Source of the DNA: Desulfuromonadaceae bacterium UBA5613
GTDB taxonomy: Bacteria; Desulfobacterota; Desulfuromonadia; Desulfuromonadales; UBA2197
NCBI GenBank assembly: GCA_002424625.1
Contig: DIKR01000009.1
Location: 1-25,419 of the forward strand
DNA: 25,419 bases
Direction of reading: 5' to 3'
Positions 7,829-17,004 of this stretch are shown piece by piece (position 1 is the first letter of the stretch; each line of letters opens with the position of its first letter). The notes beneath the pieces are model-generated. The model searched no databases. It saw only the letters and a program-made list of their open reading frames with translations, and had not been told where the DNA came from. A program made the position numbers and the translations under genes.

Positions 7829-10132
7829 ATGCTCCTCGCGGTCCTTTGCGGCTTTGTCGCCGCTCTCTTTGCACCGCTTGGCTTCCGTCGTTTTCCGCTC
7901 TGGGCGGGGCGGTTTGCGCCGCTGCTGCCCCTTGGGCTCTTTCTCTTTTTTCTCAGTCACATTGGACCGGTCAGCCGGGGGGAGCCGGTTGTCGTCACGG
8001 CTCCCTGGATCCCCTCCCTCGGCATCGACTTTGCTCTTTATCTCGATGGACTGGGGATGCTCTTTGCCCTGCTGGTGACCGGCATCGGTTTTCTCATCTT
8101 TCTTTATACTCCTGCCTATCTCGGCGGGGATCGCCGCCAGGGGACGCTCTTTGCCTGGCTCTTTGCCTTTATGGCGGCGATGCTCGGCACTACCCTGGCC
8201 GGCAATCTCATCACCCTCTTTGTCTTTTGGGAGTTGACCGGCCTCTGTTCTTACCTGCTCATCGGCTTTGATCATGAAGCCGAGGGCTCCCGCAGCGCGG
8301 CCCTGCAGGCGCTGCTGGTCACCGGCGGCGGTGGGCTCGCCCTTCTCGCTGGTTTCCTCCTCCTCGGGGGCGTCGTCGGCAGTATGGAGCTGCCGGTGCT
8401 GCTGGCGAGTGGCGACCTGGTGCGCAACCATCCCCTGTATCTGCCGATCCTCCTCCTGCTCCTGGGCGGCGCCTTTACCAAGTCGGCGCAGTTCCCTTTT
8501 CATTTCTGGCTGCCGAACGCCATGGCCGCGCCGACACCGATCTCTGCCTATCTTCATTCCGCGACCATGGTCAAACTCGGGATTTACCTCCTCGCCCGCT
8601 TCTCTCCGGTTTTGGCCGGGACGGAGCTCTGGCTGGCGCTGGTCGCCGGGGTCGGCGGCCTGACGATGCTGGTCGGCGGCATTCTGGCTGTTCTGGAGCA
8701 TGATCTCAAGCGGATCCTCGCCTGGTCGACGGTGAGTGCTCTGGGGATCCTGACCCTCCTCCTCGGGGTCGGAACGCCGGCCGCCATCACCGCGGCGATC
8801 CTGTTGCTGCTGACCCATGCTCTTTACAAAAGCTCCCTCTTTCTCGTTGCCGGCGCCCTCGATCACGGCGCCGGTAGTCGCGATACCCGTCAATTGGGGG
8901 GGCTGGCAAGGAGGATGCCGTGGCTGGCCGTTGCCGCGATCCTCGCCGCCCTGGCCATGGCCGGCCTCCCGCCCCTTTTCGGTTTTATCACCAAGGAGTC
9001 GATTTACGCGGCCCTGTTCCTTTCCCCTTGGGAGCCGCTGCTGTTGACCGGATTGATGCTGGCGGCGAATGGACTGATGGTGACGGTGGCGGTCATCACC
9101 GGCCTTGGCCCCTTTCTCGGCAAAGGGGCGCCCGCTCTTGCGGCGTACCATCCCCTGCCGCCGACCCTGTGGCTGGCACCACTTCTTCCCGCCGCGCTTG
9201 GCCTCCTGCTCGGCCTGGTCCCCAACATGGTCGCGCCCCTCCTCCTCCGTCCGGCGATTGCCGTTGTGCAGGCAGCGCCCGTCAATACCGTCTTGGCTCT
9301 GTGGCATGGTTTCAATTTCGAACTGCTGCTGAGCGCGGCGACTCTGGTTGTCGGCCTTCTGATCGTCCTGAGCCGGCGCCGGCTGCTGGCGTTGCTGCCG
9401 GCTTCCTGGCAAGAGGGAGGCTTTACCCAGGATGGTGGCTTTGTCCTGTTGTTGCGCGCCTTGCTGCGCGGGGCCCGGCTGCAGACGATCATTGTCCAGA
9501 ACGGCCGGCTACGCTATTACCTGATGGCGACGATCGGGGTCGCCATGGGCTCGATGGGGCTGACCTTTCTCGAAAGTGGCGGCCTGCCGGGCTCGCTGGC
9601 CTGGCCTTCCGGCTACCTCCACGAGTGGCTGGCGGCCGGAATTATTGTTGCCGGGGCGCTGACCGTCACTGTCACCGATTCCCGGCTCGGGGCGGTGGTG
9701 GCGTTGGGGACGGTCGGTTACGGCGTCTCGCTGGTCTATATCCTCTACGGGGCCCCAGATCTGGCCATGACCCAGTTCTGTATCGAGACCCTGGCGATTG
9801 TTCTCTTTGTCCTCGTCCTTTATCGTCTCCCCCTCTTTACCCTCCTCTCCACCCCGGTGGTGCGGCTGCGTGATGCGTGCATGGCTGCCGCCATCGGCGG
9901 ATTGATGACCCTGCTCATGTTTTATGTTCTGGCGCAGCCGCTGGTGCCGCATGTCAGTGATTTCTTTCTCGCCAACAGCCTGCCGGCGGCGCACGGCCGC
10001 AATGTCGTCAACGTCATCCTGGTCGACTTTCGCGCCCTCGATACCCTCGGCGAGATCGTTGTTCTGGCAGTGGCGGCGCTCGGGGTCTTCGGTCTCATGC
10101 AGTCGCGCCGTTCCGACGGGGAGGGGAAATGA
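7829..10132 (+). CDS. mrpA: Mrp Na+/H+ antiporter subunit A
   Basis: 767 residues, a usual MrpA length. It is a polytopic inner-membrane protein related to complex I subunit NuoL. Conserved proton-path residues are visible: Glu135 in FVFWELTG, Lys218 in GAFTKSAQFPFHFWLP, His243 and Lys249 in the helix after it, and a lysine in LTHALYKSSLFL. The C-terminal third carries the MrpA-specific region (YGAPDLAMTQFCIETLAIVL) and then an MnhB-like end (VNVILVDFRALDTLGEIVVL). With subunits B-G it forms a multisubunit antiporter exchanging cytoplasmic Na+ (or Li+/K+) for protons. AGGGAGGG upstream overlaps the end of the DUF389 gene and supports this start. The stop overlaps the mrpB start by 4 bases. 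Confidence 0.96.
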   Translation: MLLAVLCGFVAALFAPLGFRRFPLWAGRFAPLLPLGLFLFFLSHIGPVSRGEPVVVTAPWIPSLGIDFALYLDGLGMLFALLVTGIGFLIFLYTPAYLGGDRRQGTLFAWLFAFMAAMLGTTLAGNLITLFVFWELTGLCSYLLIGFDHEAEGSRSAALQALLVTGGGGLALLAGFLLLGGVVGSMELPVLLASGDLVRNHPLYLPILLLLLGGAFTKSAQFPFHFWLPNAMAAPTPISAYLHSATMVKLGIYLLARFSPVLAGTELWLALVAGVGGLTMLVGGILAVLEHDLKRILAWSTVSALGILTLLLGVGTPAAITAAILLLLTHALYKSSLFLVAGALDHGAGSRDTRQLGGLARRMPWLAVAAILAALAMAGLPPLFGFITKESIYAALFLSPWEPLLLTGLMLAANGLMVTVAVITGLGPFLGKGAPALAAYHPLPPTLWLAPLLPAALGLLLGLVPNMVAPLLLRPAIAVVQAAPVNTVLALWHGFNFELLLSAATLVVGLLIVLSRRRLLALLPASWQEGGFTQDGGFVLLLRALLRGARLQTIIVQNGRLRYYLMATIGVAMGSMGLTFLESGGLPGSLAWPSGYLHEWLAAGIIVAGALTVTVTDSRLGAVVALGTVGYGVSLVYILYGAPDLAMTQFCIETLAIVLFVLVLYRLPLFTLLSTPVVRLRDACMAAAIGGLMTLLMFYVLAQPLVPHVSDFFLANSLPAAHGRNVVNVILVDFRALDTLGEIVVLAVAALGVFGLMQSRRSDGEGK

Positions 10133-10539
10133 GCTCGATTATCCTTTCCACTACCATTCGCCTCCTTTTGCCCCTCCTCCTCCTCTTCTCCGTCTTTCTT
10201 CTATTGCGCGGCCATAATGAGCCGGGCGGCGGCTTTGTCGGCGGATTGGTTGCCGCCGCTGCCATCTCCCTTTACGCGCTGGCGGAAGGGGTCGAGGCGG
10301 CGCATCGCATCCTGATCGTCAACCCCCGCCAATTGATTGCCGGCGGTCTTCTCACTGCCCTCGGCAGCGGGATCATCCCTCTTTTTCTGGGACGACCTTT
10401 CCAGTCCGGTCTCTGGCTGCCGCACTCGCTGCCGGTTCTCGGGCATGTCGGCACCCCGCTCCTCTTCGACCTTGGCGTTTATCTGCTGGTGGCAGGGATG
10501 GCGCTGTTGATCGTCCTGTCGCTGATGGAGGAGGAGTAA
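10129..10539 (+). CDS. mrpB: Mrp antiporter subunit B
   Basis: 136 residues, normal for MrpB/MnhB. It has four hydrophobic segments and the family motif RGHNEPGGGFVGGL (about residues 27-40), followed later by LFDLGVYLLVAGM. It is an integral membrane subunit of the Mrp complex. The ATG lies inside the mrpA stop (ATGA overlap), indicating translational coupling, and mrpC begins 2 bp after the stop. Because MrpA keeps its own C-terminal MnhB-like part, this is the classical separate-A-and-B arrangement rather than the fused one. Confidence 0.95.
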   Translation: MSSIILSTTIRLLLPLLLLFSVFLLLRGHNEPGGGFVGGLVAAAAISLYALAEGVEAAHRILIVNPRQLIAGGLLTALGSGIIPLFLGRPFQSGLWLPHSLPVLGHVGTPLLFDLGVYLLVAGMALLIVLSLMEEE

Positions 10540-10541
10540 CG

Positions 10542-10913
10542 ATGGAGAGTGTCTTTGCAGTGGTGGTTGGCATCCTGTATGCGACCGGTCTTTATCTGAT
10601 GGTGCGGCGCAGTATTGTCAAGACCATCTTCGGCCTGGCTCTCCTCGGCAATGGCGCTAACCTGCTGATCTTTACTGTCGGCCGGCTGAGCGCCGGTCGC
10701 CCGCCTTACGTCCCGATCGGCGCTCTGGAACCGCTACCGCCAGTGGCCGATCCTCTCCCTCAGGCGCTGATTCTCACCGCCATCGTTATCGGCTTCGGTG
10801 TGCAGGCCTTTGCCCTGGTCCTGATCAAGCAGGTTTTTCAAACCGTCGGGAGTGACGATGTCGATGAAATGACGACGACCGACCGGATTGCCGACGACGG
10901 AGGGCAGGGATGA
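10542..10913 (+). CDS. mrpC: Mrp antiporter subunit C
   Basis: 123 residues, homologous to complex I subunit NuoK. Three membrane helices are visible, with GLALLGNGANLLIF in the second and PLPQALILTAIVIGFGVQAFAL in the third, both typical of MrpC. The C-terminal ~20 residues are acidic and soluble. It follows mrpB by 2 bp and overlaps mrpD by 4 bases, so it is part of the coupled mrp cluster. Known role: a structural membrane subunit needed for complex assembly and antiport. Confidence 0.95.
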   Translation: MESVFAVVVGILYATGLYLMVRRSIVKTIFGLALLGNGANLLIFTVGRLSAGRPPYVPIGALEPLPPVADPLPQALILTAIVIGFGVQAFALVLIKQVFQTVGSDDVDEMTTTDRIADDGGQG

Positions 10914-12418
10914 GCAACCTCCTCTTTCTCCCTCTCATCATCCCGCTGGCCACCGCCGTCGCTTGTTTGCTGGCCTGGCAGCACCGGTCGCTGCAACGGG
11001 TCATCAGCCTGATCGGTGCCGTCTTTCTGCTGCTCGCCGCGGCTGTCCTGCTGGTCACGGTGCAGCAGGAGGGCGTCCTCAGCGTCCAGGCCGGCGGCTG
11101 GTCGGCCCCCTTCGGCATCACCCTGGTGGCCGATCTCTTCAGTGCGCTGATGGTCTGCGTCGCCGGCGGCATGGGGCTGGTGGTGGCGATTTATGCGTTG
11201 GCGGATACCGAGGCCGAATACGAGCGCCTTGGTTACCATCCCCTGATGCAGGTTCTGATGCTCGGGGTCTGCGGCTCTTTTCTCACCGGCGATCTCTTCA
11301 ATCTTTATGTCTGGTTCGAAACCATGCTCATCGCCTCCTTTGTCCTGCTGGCCTTAGGGGGCAAGCGCGCCCAGATGGAGGGGGCGATCAAATATGTCGT
11401 CCTCAACCTGATTGCTTCGGCCCTTTTTCTCGCCGCCGTCGGCATCCTTTACGGGGTGGCCGGCACCCTCAATATGGCCGATCTGGCGCGCATGCTGCGG
11501 GAAAGTGAAAGTTCCGGCCCGATTCCGGTGATCGCCATCCTCTTCTTTATCGCCTTCGGCATCAAGGCGGCGGTCTTCCCCCTCTTCTTCTGGCTGCCGG
11601 CGTCTTATCACACGGCGCCGATGGCGGTGACCACCATCTTCTCGGCGCTGCTCACCAAGGTCGGGGTCTATGCCCTGATCCGGATCTTTACCCTGATCTT
11701 CTTCGTCGAACTGGCGGCGTGGCAGCCCTATATCCTGGCGATTGCTGGTTTGACGATGGTGATCGGCGTCCTCGGGGCGGTGGCTCAGGATGAAATGCGA
11801 CGGCTGCTCTCCTTTCATATCGTCAGTCAGATCGGTTATCTGATCATGGGCTTGGGATTGCTGACTCCGCTGGCGCTGGGCGGAGCGATCTTCTTCATGG
11901 TGCATGTCATTGCCGCCAAGTCCGCCCTCTTCCTCGCCACCGGCATGGTGCTGCGTTTGACCGGGACCACAGAGCTGAAAAAGCTCGGCGGTCTTTATCG
12001 CCATCAGCCCCTGTTGGCGGGGCTCTTTCTGGTCGCGGCTTTGGCGCTGGCCGGTATCCCTCCTTTGTCGGGCTTCTGGGCCAAGTTGGCACTGGTCTGG
12101 TCCGGCCTGGAGAGCGGCAACCACTACCTGATCGTTGCGGTGGCGTTGCTGGTGAGTCTGCTCACCCTCTTTTCCATGACCAAAATCTGGGCTGCTGCTT
12201 TCTGGAAAGAGGCTGTTGTCAAGGGTGCGACGGATACATTGCCCCCCCTGTCGCGCCGGGTGTTCTGGAAGATGGCTGTGCCGACGGCGCTCTTGACAGC
12301 GACGACGGTCCTCATCGGCCTCTGGCCGGAGCCCTTGTATGCGCTCTGCATGGATGCGGCCCGGCAACTCCTGCTGCCGAATGCTTATATCTTTGCGGTT
12401 TTGGGGGTGCAGCCATGA
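10910..12418 (+). CDS. mrpD: Mrp antiporter subunit D
   Basis: 502 residues, related to complex I NuoM/NuoN and to MrpA. Key membrane charges are present: Glu137 in LYVWFETMLIASF, Lys219 in FGIKAAVFPLFFWLP and a lysine in MVHVIAAKSALFLATG. The proline-containing TAPMAVTTIFSALLTKVGVYAL segment is a family signature. It acts with MrpA in proton and cation movement. It overlaps mrpC (ATGA) at its start and mrpE by 4 bases at its end. No unusual insertions or missing residues were seen. Confidence 0.96.
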   Translation: MSNLLFLPLIIPLATAVACLLAWQHRSLQRVISLIGAVFLLLAAAVLLVTVQQEGVLSVQAGGWSAPFGITLVADLFSALMVCVAGGMGLVVAIYALADTEAEYERLGYHPLMQVLMLGVCGSFLTGDLFNLYVWFETMLIASFVLLALGGKRAQMEGAIKYVVLNLIASALFLAAVGILYGVAGTLNMADLARMLRESESSGPIPVIAILFFIAFGIKAAVFPLFFWLPASYHTAPMAVTTIFSALLTKVGVYALIRIFTLIFFVELAAWQPYILAIAGLTMVIGVLGAVAQDEMRRLLSFHIVSQIGYLIMGLGLLTPLALGGAIFFMVHVIAAKSALFLATGMVLRLTGTTELKKLGGLYRHQPLLAGLFLVAALALAGIPPLSGFWAKLALVWSGLESGNHYLIVAVALLVSLLTLFSMTKIWAAAFWKEAVVKGATDTLPPLSRRVFWKMAVPTALLTATTVLIGLWPEPLYALCMDAARQLLLPNAYIFAVLGVQP

Positions 12419-12888
12419 GTCCCTTTCTCACCAACCTCCTGCTTGCGCTGGCCTGGGTGGCGCTGACCGGACATTACGATGCCGCCAACTTTTTTGTCGG
12501 CCTCCTCCTTGGCTATGCCGCCCTGCGCATGACGCTGCGAGGCAAAAATGTAGCCGCCTATGGGGCCCGCATCGTCGCCATTGCCGGCTTTATCCTCTTC
12601 TTTCTCAAGGAGTTGATCATGGCCAATCTGCGCCTGGCTTATGATGTCCTCACCCCCCGGCATTATATGCGCCCCGGTATTATCGCCATCCCCCTTGATC
12701 TCAAGACCGACCTCGAAATCACCGTACTGACGACGCTGATCACCCTGACCCCCGGCACTCTCAGCCTGCATGTCACTGATGATCGTCGCACCCTCTACAT
12801 TCACGCCATGTACATCGATGATGCCGAAAAGCTGATTCGTAACATCAAGGACGGTTTTGAACGCCGGGTGCGGGAGGTGCTGCAATGA
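12415..12888 (+). CDS. mrpE: Mrp antiporter subunit E
   Basis: 157 residues, usual for MrpE/MnhE. N-terminal hydrophobic helices (about residues 5-45 and 58-75) are followed by a cytoplasmic domain with the conserved ITLTPGTLSLHVTDD stretch and LYIHAM, typical of the family. MrpE is needed for full antiport and complex stability. It overlaps mrpD and mrpF by 4 bases each, so all three are translationally coupled. Confidence 0.95.
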   Translation: MSPFLTNLLLALAWVALTGHYDAANFFVGLLLGYAALRMTLRGKNVAAYGARIVAIAGFILFFLKELIMANLRLAYDVLTPRHYMRPGIIAIPLDLKTDLEITVLTTLITLTPGTLSLHVTDDRRTLYIHAMYIDDAEKLIRNIKDGFERRVREVLQ

Positions 12889-13160
12889 CTCTCCCCGGCT
12901 ATATCCTGCAGGTCATCCTCCCCCTGCTCAGCTGCGGCGTGGTCGTCGCCTTTATCCGGCTGCTGCGGGGCCCGACCCTGCCGGATCGGGTCGTAGCTCT
13001 CGATCTCATGGCGACCCTGATCATCGCCATCTCCGCTGCTTATTCGGTCGTGACCGATCAGCCGGCGTACCTTGATGCGGCCATCGTTCTCGCGCTGATC
13101 ACCTTTCTCGGGACCGTGGCTTTTGCTTATTATCTGAACCGGAGGATTCCCCATGTTTGA
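12885..13160 (+). CDS. mrpF: Mrp antiporter subunit F
   Basis: 91 residues with three membrane helices. The family motif RGPTLPDRVVALDL (residues 28-41) carries the conserved acidic residue Asp34, and the last helix includes ITFLGTVAFAYYL. It is a small integral subunit of the Mrp complex, also linked to bile-salt/cholate efflux in some bacteria. It overlaps mrpE by 4 bases and mrpG by 8 bases. Confidence 0.95.
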   Translation: MTLPGYILQVILPLLSCGVVVAFIRLLRGPTLPDRVVALDLMATLIIAISAAYSVVTDQPAYLDAAIVLALITFLGTVAFAYYLNRRIPHV

Positions 13161-13512
13161 GTTCTGGGTAGCCGGACTCCTCTCCATCGGCGCCCTCTTT
13201 GCCGTCATTGCCGCCGTCGGTATCCTGCGCATGCCCGATTTTTACATGCGCATCTCGGCGACCACCAAAGCCTCGACCCTCGGCGCCACCTTTATCCTCG
13301 CGGCGACCGCTCTCTATTTTGACGATGCCGCCGTCACCGGCAAGATTATCGCCATCATCGTCTTTGTCATCCTCACCACGCCGGTGGCGGCGCATATGAT
13401 CGGCCGCGCCGCCCACCGTAGCGGCGTGCCGCTCTGGAAAGAAAGTATCCGCGACGATCTTGCCGCGGCCGAACACGGACCCACTGCCATAAAAGAACCA
13501 GAGGAGAGCTGA
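13153..13512 (+). CDS. mrpG: Mrp antiporter subunit G
   Basis: 119 residues with three membrane helices. It contains the MrpG signature GILRMPDFYMRISATTKASTLG (split across about residues 23-44) and ends with a hydrophilic tail of about 35 residues. It is the last subunit of the seven-gene mrp set. It overlaps mrpF by 8 bases, and the potassium-channel gene begins 4 bp after its stop, which suggests the channel is cotranscribed. Confidence 0.95.
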   Translation: MFEFWVAGLLSIGALFAVIAAVGILRMPDFYMRISATTKASTLGATFILAATALYFDDAAVTGKIIAIIVFVILTTPVAAHMIGRAAHRSGVPLWKESIRDDLAAAEHGPTAIKEPEES

Positions 13513-13516
13513 AACG

Positions 13517-14287
<771 letters not shown>

Positions 14288-14320
14288 TTTGAAAATCGAA
14301 AAATGAACACGATTTGTGTG

Positions 14321-14397
14321 GTAGGGGCGGGTCTTGTGGGTGTCCGCTTTTCTGAGGAGATCAAAACCGGGGCACCCACAAGGGTGTCCCGGCTTTG
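14321..14397. repeat. Intergenic palindromic element, GTAGGGGCG type
   Basis: The gap between the channel gene and trkA starts with GTAGGGGCGG and holds CTTGTGGGTGTCC (about 14333-14345), which is nearly complementary to GGGCACCCACAAG (14370-14382). The element can therefore fold in two alternative ways. Its first bases match the start of the second repeat at 21765 (GTAGGGACG), suggesting a dispersed repeat family. Genome-wide copy number cannot be seen from here. Confidence 0.5.
14367..14392. terminator. Bidirectional hairpin terminator between channel gene and trkA
   Basis: CCGGGGCACCC (14367-14377) and GGGTGTCCCGG (14382-14392) form an 11-bp stem with one G-T pair and an ACAA loop. On the minus strand it is followed at once by TTTT, a good end for trkA. 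On the plus strand CTTTGACTTTT follows, so it may also end the mrp-channel transcript. Confidence 0.65.
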
Positions 14398-14401
14398 ACT
14401 T

Positions 14402-15055
14402 TTACTTCGTGGCCTTTTCGAGGTTTTGCGTTTTTCCGATAAGGATCAACAGATCACTGTCCTTGATCACATGATTGGCCGGGGGGAGCATGGTGAATTC
14501 ATCGGTGAGGACATCTTTTATGGCGATCACCGTGACATGGTGGGCTTGTCTTAAATTCAGCCCGGCCAGGGTCTTGCCGATAAAGTGAGCCGGCGGCGCC
14601 GATTCTGAAATGGAGTAGTCTTCAGCCAGGGGAATCGATTCGAGAATGTTGGGGTGGGAGAGATTGTGCGCGGTCCTCTTGGCCATGTCCTTTTCGGGGA
14701 AGATAATATCTGTGGCCCCCAGCTTCTCCAGAATGCGGCCATGGTCTTCACTGATGGCCTTGACCAGAATACGCGGTACCTTCAACTCTTTGAGGTATAG
14801 GGTGATCAGCGTCGAAAGGTGCGAACGTTCCCCGGTGGAGACAATTACCCCGTCCATTTCGCCGATCCCCTGTGAACTGAGAAATTCCTTGTTGGCGGCA
14901 TCGCTGAGGATGGCGTAGGTGCAGCAGTCCTGTGCCGCCTGAACTTTATCTTTGTCGGCATCGATGGCGATGACTTCGTGTCCTGACTGGAAAAGTTCGT
15001 TGGCTACATGAAAACCGAAGTTCCCCAGCCCGATGACGCAAAAACGTTTCTTCAT
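14402..15055 (-). CDS. trkA: Potassium uptake regulatory subunit TrkA/KtrA family
   Basis: 217 residues: one RCK unit, as in KtrA, rather than the double-RCK TrkA of enterobacteria. The N-terminal Rossmann fold has VIGLGNFGFHVANEL (residues 7-21) and the acidic IDADKDK that binds the adenine-ribose of NAD(H) or ATP/ADP. The RCK_C domain covers about residues 130-217. It is a cytoplasmic gating ring controlling the TrkH/KtrB pore encoded just upstream. The start lies 12 bp after the trkH stop, so the two form an operon. The stop is followed within 10 bp by a hairpin terminator. Confidence 0.92.
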   Translation of the reverse strand: MKKRFCVIGLGNFGFHVANELFQSGHEVIAIDADKDKVQAAQDCCTYAILSDAANKEFLSSQGIGEMDGVIVSTGERSHLSTLITLYLKELKVPRILVKAISEDHGRILEKLGATDIIFPEKDMAKRTAHNLSHPNILESIPLAEDYSISESAPPAHFIGKTLAGLNLRQAHHVTVIAIKDVLTDEFTMLPPANHVIKDSDLLILIGKTQNLEKATK

Positions 15056-15067
15056 AATATTCTCCCT

Positions 15068-16438
15068 TTAACCAATCATAACGTTCGCTTCTGAGTAGCG
15101 AACGGCAAGTCGATTGCGACGATGGGCAATAGCAAAAGCGATGGTGAGAAGGCCGACCCTGCCAATAAACATAAGCACGATGACAATGACTTTCCCCGGT
15201 GCGGTCAATTCGGCGGTGGTCCCCATGGAGAGCCCGACCGTCCCGAAGGCAGAGAAGGCTTCAAAGGCGTTCTTCAGGAAACTGCGCGGACTTTCTTCGA
15301 CCAGATGAGGGCTCTGCACGATCAGCAAGCCGAACAAGGCGATGCCGATGAGGATAACGGCTAACAATACCAATGCCAGGGCTTTGCTGGTGGCCTCCTC
15401 CGGAACCGTGCGCTTGAAAAGATTGGTGTGCTCACACCCTTTCAGGCGGTTATAGAGAATGCCGAAAAAAAGGGCCAGGCTGGTGGTTTTAACCCCGCCG
15501 CCGGCTGATCCGGGCGAGGCGCCGATGAACATGAGGAAGATGATCAGAAAGAGGGTCGGCGAGCGTAAGGCATTGAGATCGATGCTGTTGAAGCCGGCGG
15601 TTCGGGCAGAGACCGACTGAAAAAGAGCGACCCAGAAGCTTTCGAAATAAGTCATCCCCGCCAGGGCCTCGCCGGTCTCCAGCCAATAGATCATCACCGT
15701 GCCGAAGACAATCAGCAAGCCGCTGGTCAGCAGAACCAGACGACTGTGCAAAGAAAGTCTCGCCCTTCTTTTTCCGCGGGTAGCCGCGAACGCAAGGAGT
15801 TCCCGGATCACCAGGAAGCCGATGCCGCCCAAAATGATCAGCCCCATGATGGTCAGATTGATCAGCGCGTTGAATTTGTATCCTTCGAGGCTGTTGCTGA
15901 AAAGGGAAAAGCCCGCATTGCAGAAGGCGGAGATGGAATGGAAGATGGAAATATACGTCCCCTGCAGAAACCCGAACTCGGGGATGAAGACAATCGCCAG
16001 GAGAGACGCGCCGATCCCCTCGATGACGAGAGTGAGAATAATGATGCTGCGGACCAGGCTTTGCCAGGAATCGACCGGGGTGTGGAGCAAGGTTTCCTGG
16101 ATAATCCAGCGGCCCCGCATCCCCACGCCCAGCCGCAGGTAGATGAAGAGGTAGACTGAAAAAGTGATGATCCCCAAGCCGCCGATCTGGATCAAGGCGA
16201 GCACAACCCCTTGACCGAAGAGGGTGAGTTTACTGCCGGTATCGACAACGACCAGACCAGTGACGCACTGTGCCGAGGTCGCGGTAAAGAGGGCGTCGAG
16301 CAGGGAGAGCGGTTCACCATTGGCCGCCCAGGGGGTGGCCAGAAGGAGAGAGCCAACCAGGATGGCGGCAGCGTAGTAAAGGATAAGGATCTGCCCGGGA
16401 GGGCGGGTTTGCAGGAAGTGGCGAATACTGGATGGCAT
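15068..16438 (-). CDS. trkH: Potassium uptake protein TrkH/KtrB family
   Basis: 456 residues with the fourfold-repeated membrane-pore-membrane architecture. All four pore loops keep their selectivity glycine: CVTGLVV (Gly61), CNAGFSLF, TAGFNSIDL and GTVGLSMG. Length and the paired single-RCK partner make it closer to KtrB than to the larger enterobacterial TrkH. The product moves K+ inward, probably with Na+ or driven by membrane potential. AAGGG lies about 11 bp upstream of the chosen ATG. It is followed 12 bp later by trkA and is convergent with the channel gene. Confidence 0.93.
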   Translation of the reverse strand: MPSSIRHFLQTRPPGQILILYYAAAILVGSLLLATPWAANGEPLSLLDALFTATSAQCVTGLVVVDTGSKLTLFGQGVVLALIQIGGLGIITFSVYLFIYLRLGVGMRGRWIIQETLLHTPVDSWQSLVRSIIILTLVIEGIGASLLAIVFIPEFGFLQGTYISIFHSISAFCNAGFSLFSNSLEGYKFNALINLTIMGLIILGGIGFLVIRELLAFAATRGKRRARLSLHSRLVLLTSGLLIVFGTVMIYWLETGEALAGMTYFESFWVALFQSVSARTAGFNSIDLNALRSPTLFLIIFLMFIGASPGSAGGGVKTTSLALFFGILYNRLKGCEHTNLFKRTVPEEATSKALALVLLAVILIGIALFGLLIVQSPHLVEESPRSFLKNAFEAFSAFGTVGLSMGTTAELTAPGKVIVIVLMFIGRVGLLTIAFAIAHRRNRLAVRYSEANVMIG

Positions 16439-16502
16439 GAAAAAAGATCCCTTTGCTGCGTCTGTGACACATTGACAAAAAGGTCGGGCTGATGGCTGGC
16501 GG

Positions 16503-16531
16503 ATTATCGCTGGTTCAATTTCTCAGGGCAA
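16503..16531 (-). promoter_or_regulatory. Possible promoter of trkH-trkA
   Basis: On the minus strand TTGCCC (16526-16531) and GATAAT (16503-16508) are 17 bp apart, about 65 bp before the trkH start. It is a moderate match to sigma-70 sites. The 219-bp gap also contains TTGACA at 16567-16572 on the plus strand, followed after 15 bp by TAAAAT, a weaker candidate for the 75-codon gene. Confidence 0.4.
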
Positions 16532-16657
16532 GAATTAAAAAGGATTTCTGCCGCAACGATTTCTTCTTGACAACGGAAATGGTCTGTTAAAATTGAAATG
16601 TACATTACGCTTTCCGGTACTAAGAAACTTTTGCTGCTTTACTGAGGAGAAATGCTC

Positions 16658-16885
16658 ATGACCAAGATCTTGACGGCGAAATTTGCATCCGAGGATACTC
16701 TGAAGAACGCTGAAGCCGATATCCTGAATAGCCAGATTTCCGGATTCCCGAATGAAAAAATCTTCGTCGACAAAGACAAGAAGGAGATCAAGGTCATTGC
16801 TTCGTCAGGCATCGTGAGTGAGATCAGGGAAATATTCAAGGCTCATGGCGCTGATAGCGTGACTGAAACAGATTGGAAGGAATAG
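16658..16885 (+). CDS. Small hypothetical protein (75 aa)
   Basis: I do not recognise a named family. The predicted 75-residue protein is soluble and charged. Secondary-structure pattern looks like beta-alpha-beta-beta-alpha-beta: ILTAKFAS, then an acidic/Asn helix, KIFVDKDKKEIKVIA, then a helix IVSEIREIFKAHG and VTETDW. That is compatible with a ferredoxin-like fold, as in small regulatory or stress proteins. The second ATG is chosen because GAGGAG (16644-16649) is 8 bp upstream of it but only 2 bp from the first. It stands alone, divergent from trkH, and a strong hairpin follows 70 bp after the stop. Coding character and ribosome-binding site support a real gene. Confidence 0.75.
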   Translation: MTKILTAKFASEDTLKNAEADILNSQISGFPNEKIFVDKDKKEIKVIASSGIVSEIREIFKAHGADSVTETDWKE

Positions 16886-16955
16886 CGCCGGAATCGAGGG
16901 AAATAATAGCAAAACCAGGGACACTGCCCAGTTTATTCGAAAAACCCAAAGAGTT

Positions 16956-16982
16956 CATAAGCCCGCCCCCGGCGGGCTTATG
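16956..16982. terminator. Strong 12-bp hairpin, likely bidirectional terminator
   Basis: CATAAGCCCGCC (16956-16967) pairs perfectly with GGCGGGCTTATG (16971-16982) around a CCC loop. It lies between the 75-codon gene and a possible small gene on the opposite strand. The flanks are only moderately T-rich (minus strand continues CTCTTTGGGTTTT), so termination is likely but not certain. Confidence 0.65.
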
Positions 16983-17004
16983 GTCATTTCATCAATCCCA
17001 TTTT

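Noticed and set aside
7430..9412. Long minus-strand open frame (660 codons) over the end of the DUF389 gene and mrpA
   Set aside because: Its translation is rich in Gln, Arg, Gly and Asp without recognisable domains, as expected opposite a GC-rich membrane-protein gene; mrpA on the plus strand is unmistakable.
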